A stretch of DNA of 28,050 nt from Folioceros fuciformis (Eukaryota > Anthocerotophyta > Anthocerotopsida > Anthocerotales), in the NCBI GenBank assembly GCA_049999805.1, contig JBNGIO010006327.1, forward strand, positions 512,797-540,846, in the 5' to 3' direction. Shown here piece by piece: positions 19,791 to 28,050 of the stretch. Position numbers and translations under genes: made by a program. The notes under the pieces were generated by a model, which had not been told where the DNA came from, ran no database searches, and worked only from the letters and a program-made list of their open reading frames with translations. Each line of letters opens with the position of its first letter. Position 1 is the stretch's first letter.

Positions 19791-20160
19791 CCTATCTTGT
19801 GGCTTTAATATAATGCGAAATGATCTAATCATTGCTATGGTGTGGTGCAAGTCATGTGAAGAACATGTCATGCATAATTGTGTGTTATGTCATAGGTGCA
19901 TGCAAACAGTATGTAATTAATAATAATATATACTTATAAATTCTTGGTTCTTGATAAAATGATAGAATATAAAGTCAACATGATAGACACAAAAGAGAAC
20001 TAAATTTGTGGCCTTAGTTAGAACAAGTATGAAATACAAGGCATAAAAGCTAGTTTGGTGGTGTTTGCTGCAACATTAAGCTTGTATTTTCCTAGTGGAA
20101 TCTAATTGAGCTACATGTACAAGATTGTGTGACCCTATTATGCCTTATAAAACCCAAGTT

Positions 20161-20355
20161 AGAACTTTAGGAAGTGTGGATGCATATATATGGATTTGTA
20201 TGGTGAGATAAGAAAGCATATAAGCTATAACTTCAAGAAAGTGTGAATGCATGTATATGGGTTTGCACGGTGACATAAGGAAGCACCTCAAGTAGAACTT
20301 CAAGAAGTGTGGATGCATATATATGGGTTTGCAAGATGACATAAAGAAGCATATG
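20161..20355. repeat. Three tandem copies of about 65 bp
   Basis: Each copy reads AGAACTTCAAGAAGTGTGGA, then TGCATATATATGGGTTTGCA, then a GATGACATAAAGAAGCA-like end. Copies start near 20161, 20226 and 20292 and differ by several bases. The open minus-strand frame across them follows from the periodicity. Confidence 0.85.
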
Positions 20356-21940
20356 CTTTTACTATTACAGAGCTAGCACTAGCTTGCAAATAATAAATGT
20401 GTGCATTGTGTGGTGTGGTGGAAATATTTTAATTAAATAGTTTATTAATATCACTAATACTATTAGGATAACTTAATTATTAAGTAATTATTATTTACAT
20501 GCAGTTAGCCAACACACAATTATGCTTGACAGTTGTAAAAAAGTAATAGATGTGATAGTAGTAAAGGTGGTTGGTGCAAGGACAAGACCTATCTACATGT
20601 ACTAGCCAAAAGCCAAGCACTAGCCAAGAGCTAAGCACTTGCACACTTACTAAAAGACAAATGAAGTTGAGCTTCATGGGGCTAGGGATAGAAGAGTCCA
20701 TATTAAGGATGATGGATTAGAAAACCTTGGTTAACTTCGTTTTGTATTGTGAATAGTTATTACTAGCCCTTTAAAACTATGAGAGACGAAATGTGAAATG
20801 GGCTCCATATATCATGATGGACAGTGCCACTTAGCTTGTTTGGCTTGAAGATAGAAGTTCTACTTTGCTCCTTTCTCAACTTTAAGGTATTGGCATAAAA
20901 TATATCCCCAATCTAGCTTGGGACTAGGATATATGAAGGGATAAGGTTCTCTTCTCCTTCAATTAGAATGGGAGAATGATACAACCACAAAAAGTGCAAG
21001 GTTACAAGAGGAAAAAATATGAAATCTCATATACCTAAAAGCAAAGCAAATAACAATTTGGATTGCACCAAGCTAATAATAATTATCTCTCCTAATTGAT
21101 CAATTTAAAAATACATTTTTGCCAACAAACACTCAAGAGGGCATAAGCCAAGAGGGATAATGATTATGATGGCAAATTCTAAAACCCACTTGCTAACCAA
21201 GACAAGCCACCACAAAAGAACAAGAAAAGACCTAACCCATTCGTGAGGTCGTGATAGGCCTTAATACAGCCAACTAGAAGCTATGAGAATGCACACAAAC
21301 CCCATAAATCTAGATGGTGAGACGATGAATACATGCTGACACATACATAGGTTTGGACTCCTAGATTCTTTGCATTTTATGCATTCTTGTGTAAGCCATC
21401 CCAAGGGATTGCTAGTGACCTCACTAAAGAATATTGCTTTTTTGGTGTGAGTATCAAAAGAAAAAAAAAACTTTTGGTCGAAAATATGATGCAAGGTTTT
21501 CATTAATTTATAGTAATTTATGTCAAGTGTCGCACAAGGTTGCTGTCCAAATCCCCAAGGGGTGCATCCTAAAGTACCACTTGTACGGAAAAGATTCTAC
21601 TACTTGTATACTAAAATATTATTGAAAATAATATCAGTAATAAAGTAAAATTATTGAGCAGAAAATAAGTAAAAGAATTAAAAAAAAACCTCGAGCAGAA
21701 TACGTGGAAAAATTATGAGAAAATCGTCGAAGCATACCGGGAAGAAAAGCTGGGGAAAATGTTCGAAGCGCAACGTTGGGCTTAAAATGAATGCTGAAGC
21801 GTCTCGTATCATCACCAATGTCTTTGCTTTAGGTGACGAAAGACAAGTATAAGTTTATGTTGAGGAAGTCACGATAATGGCGACGTGGCTCATGTGTAAA
21901 TCTACCTTCGATTCAATGCGTTGTCAAAAACCTTGGATTT
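20356..21940. other. AT-rich gene-free spacer between the two enolases
   Basis: Low-complexity AT-rich DNA with homopolymer A runs (for example near 21460 and 21680). No coding frame, transposon motif or clear repeat family was recognised. The last part, from about 21840, is probably the 3' untranslated region of the minus-strand enolase. Confidence 0.6.
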
Positions 21941-24900
21941 CTACTTCTTGTCCTTCTCTTTAGACTTAGATGCCTTGTCTTTCTTTTCCTCTGGCTGAGG
22001 CTGTTCTTCCGAGCTCCCAGCCGTAGGTGGTGGTGCTTTAGACTGTGCATTTGGCCTCCAGTTCTCACCAGCATACAGGGCCTTATCTCCCAATTCTTCT
22101 TCGATCCGAAGAAGCTGAAGTAGAAAACCTAGTGGGTGAATGCGAGGCGCAGCTACCCTGAAAACAATCCGGCGAGAGTATTTCCGGGGTAGTTTGAACA
22201 TACCTGATTGTACTTCGCAAGTCGCTCACTTCTACACGGCGCACCCGTCTTTATCTGGCCAGTACCTAAACCGACAGACAAATCTGCAATGAAAGAGTCT
22301 TCAGTCTCCCCACTTCTGTGAGAGGCCATGACACCCCAACCTGCAGCTTTCGCCATTTTCACCGCTTCAATGGATTCAGTGACCGTTCCGATCTGATTGA
22401 CCTGCTTCCAGACGAAATAGACTGTGAGCACTGCGAGCCTGACTTGAAATGGAGACCACAGAACAACGGGTAGCCCTTTCACCTTGAGCAGAAGCGCGTT
22501 GCAGGTGTTGTCGGCGATGGCCTTTTCCACCCGTTTCGGATTTGTGACAAGCAAATCATCACCGACAACCTGCGAGAAAGAAAGCCCAGCATTTGATCAA
22601 ATGAGAGGAAGGAACTCCTTGGATGCACTACAGCTCACAGTTACCCAAAAAAACTACCTGACAAATACCAAGACTGGTTAATGACTTTGTGTTGGCCCAG
22701 TCATCCTGTTCGAACGGATCCTCAATTGACACAATAGGGTAGTCTGCATCAAACAGAGGGAAAACTTATCTTGACAGCCATCCTATGGGACAAAAGCCAT
22801 CAATCAAATCCCGGCAGCCAAGGACAGCAAGTTGTCAGCGTCAGTTGAAAATGTTGCGTGCCTGTACAGAGCTGTTTGTACATTTCTATCATTTCATCTC
22901 CTGTTTTCTTCTGCTCTCCTCCACTATCTGGATTCTTGAAATCCAGGTCGTACTTTTTATCATCTGCTACGACTCCACGACTCAAATGTTGAGAAATGGT
23001 ATTCATCGAGACAGATGGACATGTACAAATCAAGTCACAGCAACTGGACATGAACCTGTGTAAAATTCACTAGCAGCAACATCCATCCCGATTTGAACTT
23101 TGCCTTTGTAATCTGCTCGTTCAATAGCCTCTACGATCAAGTCAAGCCCCTCTTTGCTACTGCAGAGAAAACCCTTTCCTTTCAGCCCAAAAGAGTATAA
23201 CTTCAACAATGAAAACGTGTAAGTTCAAAACTTTCATACCTGGAGATATTGGGCGCGAATCCCCCTTCATCACCAACATTGCAAGCATCTATCCCATACT
23301 TCTCTTTAATTACCGCCTGTAATGTGGACTTGTATAGGTTAATTGAGACCTAACTTGACTGTAATTCCTGATCCTCAGCACCTTCACACCCAGCATCACC
23401 TTGAGATGGTGGTATGTCTCGGAACCCATGCGCATGGCTTCCACAAAGGTGCGGGCTCCAACTGGTAGAATCATGAATTCCTATGACATGTAGATCACAA
23501 TGGGTGACAAAAGAGTAAATAGACTTCGATAGTCCATCCCGATGTAACATTTCTTTTCCTGTCTAGCTTCGAGTCATGTATGGTGAATTTTGTCGGTTCT
23601 AATTTGTCAAGTGATTTGAGTCACCTATTATTTCATTTGCTTGTGCTACGGTGAATCTTTGTTGCGATGATCCCTCAAAGTTAGTAAATCAAAATGAATT
23701 CCAACCGAGCCGAGTATATATATACCTGGAACGCAAGCTTATTCCCAGCATGTTCTCCACCATTGATGATGTTGAACGCTGGGACGGGAAGGACTAGTTT
23801 GGTATTCCGTGCAATATCTGCAATGTGTTGATACAACGGCACCTGCATAACACATTAAAGACAAATGAAGAGAGAACAAGTATTCAAAGAAAGATTTGAA
23901 GGTTTGCAAGCTAGAGCTCAGTCAGAGCACAAGAATGTATATGCAATGAAATTCAAGTGGTGAAGGCCAACCGCTGCATGGTACCTCCTTCTCTGCAGCT
24001 CCAGCTTTGCAGACAGCCAAAGATACCGCAAGGATTGCATTTGCGCCAAGCTCAGCCTGCAGAGGGTGTCAAGAGATCTCAATACTTTCAAAGGATCAAC
24101 TGACCAGCAACGGATCAGATTTCTGTTCCTCAAGGTCTACAAAGGTGTGAGACCTACCTTGTTCTCTGTTTTGTCCAGGTCAATCATGACTTTATCAATT
24201 TCAGCCTGTTGAGTTGGATCCATGCCATAGAGTGCCGGATGGATTCTTTCATTGACATTAGCCACAGCTTTAAGAACGCCCTTCCCCATGTATCTGTCTT
24301 TCTCGTTGTCCCGGAGCTCAACAGCTTCATGGCTGGCAAACGAAAGACAAATGGGAATGAATGATGACTTGGCCCAAAGGGAACACTCAAAATGGACTCC
24401 AGCACCACTTTTCCGAAACGAAACTGAACTGAACTGCATACATTCCGGTGGAAGCTCCGCTAGGAACTGCAGCCCGGAACCTGCCCTTATTTGTCTGAAG
24501 ATCTACTTCAACTGTGGGATTTCCGCGACTGTCAAAGATTTGCCGAGCCTTCACCTTCTGTATGACTGATGGCATTGCCTTCTTCAAGTGATTGGACTGC
24601 ACAGACATTTGTGCGCAACTTACTCAGCAGGAGTGTGGACTGTATCAACCGGTTACAGTTCAAACAGGGCACATATACAGAACTTGGACACCACTCGCAG
24701 GTACCAACAAGAATTTCCTAAAAATCTTTGCAGTTATAAAGTTAGATGCGGTGCGCAAACTACCGCAAGATATCCTCTTCTCACAGCATACAAATCTCTA
24801 TGCACAGAGACAGCTCATTTGCTGAAATTGACCGTGAAGCAACTGTGCCAAGAACGTGGAGAATGACAATACTGACAATACGTACGATGAATAGAATGGG

Positions 24901-24990
24901 CTCCGTCGCCTTGGAGCGAACTGCTGCGTTCACTGCCTCTTCTATCCGTATTGACATCTGGTGCTTCTCGAGGTACTCTTGGACAGACAT
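21941..24990 (-). CDS. ENO3: Enolase, ENO3 class, paralog 2 with Lys-rich tail
   Basis: Thirteen exons on minus: 24990-24886, 24596-24442, 24332-24158, 24056-23985, 23842-23726, 23480-23400, 23316-23240, 23159-23056, 22963-22862, 22743-22658, 22569-22483, 22401-22204 and 22114-21941. They join in phase to 510 residues. The start [20 protein letters not shown] matches the plant ENO3 class. Active-site motifs are intact: [54 protein letters not shown] and [12 protein letters not shown]. Compared with paralog 1, exon sizes match except at one place: the paralog's exon 17533-17714 is split here by an intron using a GC donor (TACAG|GCACGC, acceptor ATGCAG). After the enolase fold it has about 35 extra residues rich in Pro, Glu and Lys, ending KSKEKDKK. 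Converges tail-to-tail on paralog 1. Confidence 0.93.
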
Positions 24991-25984
24991 CTTGGCTTAC
25001 TTCCCAATTCACAGCAATTTGCTTCAATCCTGTGACGCTCCAGTCCTCCGGAGGTTCTTGTGCACATATAACCCCTGCAGCGTGGTTGCAATTAGCTACA
25101 AAACAGAGGAATTGAAACATGCAGGGCTGGTGATCGCGACCGGTTCTTCGGTACAGCTTTCTTCCATGCTTTGTGATTTGCAAAATATCACTAGGAGGCG
25201 CACAGCAGAGAGCGATTTCAATCGGAAAAACGATTTGTCTAGTGCAGACTTTGTGCGCCGGAAAGTCTCCACTGTCTCTACTTGAAATGAAACCATTAAT
25301 CAGCAAATGATCGCGAAAAACACTGAGAGTCACTGCCAGACACTGGAAGCACCGAAATTGGACTGCCACGTTTTGGGCTTTGCCATGGGAAATGGCTGCA
25401 ACAACTAGTCTCGAGTTGCTGCCCGTTTTCTCATACCGCCATCGGTGTCCAACAATTGAGTGTTATTTACAACGGTGTCTACCATTGTCCAGGTGGAAAG
25501 CTATAGAGGTCGCTTTCTTTCTACTTGAAGCTCCAGTTACTAAACAGTTAGAAGGCGGACGGTAGACAGCCACCGAATCGGACTTCTGCGTTGCTATTGT
25601 TGCTGAACCCTGTATACCCCAGACCTGTGAAAAATATACTCTGCGTGACTACAGAGTTGAAAAACGGTGGCGAACTAATAACAATGATGTCACGGTGCCG
25701 AATGTCCGGCATACAGCAAAAGAATTCCAGGGCGCATTCGAAAGGAGACTAACAATGTGAGACAGTTTTACGACATTTGCAATGGAGTTTAACAGACATA
25801 CGATCCACTATCAGTCTCCACCAGTTAGTAAAGTATTCCTCGACACCTTCCTGCTAGTCGGGAGAATGTCTGGAAGACATGTAGTTCAGGGCAGTTGATG
25901 TCTTCAGTCGAGCCACATTTGGAAAAAGAACCTACTCTACTGCGGTCCCGTTTGCTACTGTTAGCTTTGCCATGATACAGTTTT
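24991..25984. other. Intergenic stretch, shared flank of enolase 2 and the BET gene
   Basis: It holds the enolase 2 promoter and leader (transcribed leftwards) and the 3' flank of the BET gene, which is also on minus, so the two are tandem and not divergent. Open frames such as 24746-25285 plus overlap the enolase first exon antisense and show no domain. I searched for remains of ATE1, which would be expected if the whole left arm had been duplicated, and saw none. Confidence 0.55.
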
Positions 25985-28003
25985 TCAATCTATTTCTCCT
26001 TCCTCTACGTCTCCCGCATCACCATTCTCCTCCACTTTGAGAGAGGGGTCATCCCGGTGTTCCTCCTCTTCTTCTTCGTCTTGGCGCATAAAAAGGCCTA
26101 ATTGTTCTAAAGGTCTAATGCCAGGGCCACCAAAATTTGGACGACCCTCCGGAGATCCATCTGGACTACCATCTTCACCTGAGCTGGGGAGATCCAGCTG
26201 TGTAGTTCCCATCCTCTCCAGATCTTTCAAAATTTCTGAGTTCTCATCTATCTCAACAGTCTTCTCCATCTGCTCATCCCAAGGAGAGCATTAACATTTG
26301 CGAAACAGCAAAGGCGTCTAGACATCAATGCTCGTTCACATCTACCTAGTATGCTACACAAGTTGTACATGCTGACCTGTTGAAGGGCTACACGGGCAGC
26401 TTCTCTCTCGGCCTCCCTCTTCCGAAGCTGCTCAGCAAGAGCTTCGGCCTGTGCCTTTTTCCTGGCAGCCTCGGCAGCTTTCGCTTCAGCTTGCAGCCGA
26501 GCTTTCTCTGCAGGGGTGTGCTGCTGCTTGCTTAGAGAACTTCGTGGATTCCCAACCACAGGAATACACCAGATAACTGAAGTAAAGTAACACGACCCCA
26601 CTACCAAATATACCTTCTCTCTGGCGTTTTTCCATTTCCTCTCGTTCTCTCTTCATCTTCTCGGGATCAACCTTCTCACCCTGTGCAGAAACTATGCACA
26701 TTAGCGTAACATTAGGCATCGCTACAACCGGACAGATGACTTAACACGGCAAGGATTACCTTGCTAGAGGGACATGTCTTTTCTTGAGCTTTCAGAATGG
26801 TATCCGCAAACCGATCCCTCATTCTGGCAGCCCGCAGCAACTTCTCAGGGGAGAGTTGCCTCTCAGGTGGAACATCTGGAGAGCCTTGCCTGTCACCACC
26901 GGAACCAGGTGACACTTGTGCCTCTGTTGCTGGACGGGGTGAGGTATCGGAGCCCCGAGGGGCCAGAGAATTTCCAGCTGTTGCAGGTGAACATCGTTCA
27001 ACCAGTGCAGTGACAGATGAACTCTTCTCAGCGGGCTTGCAGAATTTGAAAGAGCGAGAATCAACAACTAGAGGTGAACAACTCCCATGACTTCTATTCT
27101 CGGCAGCTTCAGACAAGATTCCCCCTCTGCCAGATACTACTTCACCTACACCACATCACACCAGAGGGTAAGAACAGCTGGCGGTGCTCGAGCAATTAGA
27201 CAACAAGGCCACTCATCTACAAAAGCAGACCTCCATTGGCATCCTGTTCCCGAGAATCCACTGGCGCCAGGCCTGTGCCCTTCACACTATGAGTCTCAGC
27301 GGCAGAGCTGCCCACTTGGTCACAGACGGTGCCTGAACCCAAGGGTTCCTGCAGGAGCGGCAGTGCAGAGAAACAACACCCTCAGCCTCATCTACAACAG
27401 CTATCCACTAGCACTATGATGACAGCACACGATTGTCCCTGCTACCCAATAGACCCACACATACTACATCTCCTCCGGGATCCCACAGAGCAGCAACAAA
27501 CAAACCTTGTTCTGTGGCGAGCCCTTGGCACCTCCCTCAACAGACTGGGCTTCGTCTACATCAGAGTCACTGCCTGATGAGCTGCCGGAATCTGAATCTG
27601 AGGGCCAAATTACCGAGTTAGAGCACAGGCAACACCAGCTAGACGAGGGAGACACAACACACCGACCCCAAGATGAGCGGCAAATCAAAGGAAGCCACCC
27701 AGGAGAAGACTCTTACCACTGTCAGAAGATCCCGAGTCACTGCCTGAGCTGCTAGAACTGCTGGACTTCGCACCAAATGCTGCGGCATCCTTATCTACCT
27801 CAACTGCAGGAAACTGAGCAGAGGGGGCATCGTCACCATCGATATCAACCTCTTCCTCCCCACCCTCACCTGCATGAAGTAATGTAAGTAGTGAGTTGTG
27901 TGCGAGGACAGCGGCAGGAAAATGTCCAACAAAAATAAAAGGGCACTACCAACTCACCTTTCCGTGCTTTCTTGGGAGTCTCTCCAGTCACGGTGGCAGG
28001 CGC
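25985..28003 (-). CDS. GTE8/10-type BET factor, C-terminal part (5' end beyond window)
   Basis: Eight exons on minus, 28003-27958, 27869-27717, 27597-27506, 27348-27231, 27124-26760, 26680-26614, 26507-26377 and 26269-25985, join in phase; the N-terminal bromodomain and NET domain should lie to the right of the window. Visible, in order: TPKKARKG and VDIDGDDAPS; a Ser/Asp-rich stretch (SGSDSGSSDSDSGSSSGSDS); QLSPEKLLRAARMRDRFADT; the charged helix VDPEKMKREREEMEKRQRE with EKARLQAEAKAAEAARKKAQ, likely coiled coil; MEKTVEIDENSEILKDLE; PLEQLGLFMRQDEEEEEE; and the terminal EEGEID. This order is typical of plant GTE8, GTE9, GTE10 and GTE11. The family reads acetylated histones and regulates transcription. 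The acceptor at 27125 (CAGAG) is a close pair; only the inner AG keeps phase. Confidence 0.88.
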
Positions 28004-28050
28004 CTGCAGCATCACCCACAGCAATGAGATTTAAAATACAACATAGTGCT

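Noticed and set aside
19141-20355. Regularly repeated units that could suggest a CRISPR-like array
   Set aside because: Units are diverged and directly adjacent or irregularly spaced, with no unique spacers, in a plant nuclear context; they are satellite-type repeats.
22785-23063. Plus-strand 92-codon open frame
   Set aside because: It lies antisense over an enolase exon and two introns and has no recognisable feature.
24746-25285. Plus-strand 179-codon open frame
   Set aside because: It overlaps the first exon and leader of enolase paralog 2 antisense, without domain content.
25000-25984. Remains of a second ATE1 gene in the right arm
   Set aside because: No ATE1 motif (CGYC, GFGSFH, YYYMGYY) was found on either strand.
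27087-27755. Several plus-strand open frames of 60-110 codons
   Set aside because: They are antisense to in-phase exons and introns of the GTE-type gene, whose minus-strand motifs are clear.

Overview
The window looks like nuclear DNA of a land plant. Protein-coding genes are split by short GT-AG introns (roughly 80-160 bp), and plant-type gene families occur: plant BET/GTE factors and enolase of the plant ENO3 class. Plant LINE and LTR retrotransposon remains, satellite-like arrays and three runs of N (10, 100 and 100 bases) are also present. The short introns and the repeat types would fit a non-seed plant such as a bryophyte or lycophyte, but that is inference.

Layout. Positions 1-6010 are a nest of retroelements. 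A minus-strand LTR retrotransposon runs off the left edge. A decayed minus-strand LINE ORF2 (about 667-5275) follows, split by a solo LTR (3975-4358) with a perfect 5-bp target duplication. The 3' tail of a second, plus-strand LINE abuts it (about 5296-6008). Positions 6246-6760 hold a broken remnant of a retroelement-associated domain. Positions 6830-9150 are gene-free with small repeats and a perfect hairpin.

The gene-bearing part holds five genes whose exons join in phase. A plus-strand gene encodes a protein with two NET (BET extra-terminal) domains and no bromodomain (9157-10443). A complete six-exon arginyl-tRNA:protein transferase ATE1 follows (12334-14685). A 13-exon ENO3-type enolase lies on plus (15570-18395). 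After about 3.5 kb of AT-rich satellite-like DNA comes a second ENO3-type enolase on minus (24990-21941). The C-terminal half of a GTE8/10-type BET protein lies on minus (28003-25985) and runs off the right edge.

How the genes relate. The enolases are tail-to-tail paralogs. A NET-domain gene lies outside each of them, so the order (NET gene, enolase, spacer, enolase, BET gene) suggests an old inverted duplication, with ATE1 only in the left arm. The enolases act in glycolysis, ATE1 in the N-degron pathway, and the NET/BET proteins in chromatin; nothing indicates one shared pathway. The best novelties are splice-site and start-codon divergence between the enolases (two different GC-AG introns, an intron presence/absence difference, a missing ancestral start codon), the bromodomain-less double-NET protein, and a possible 56-residue membrane microprotein. 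I saw no clearly new multi-gene system.
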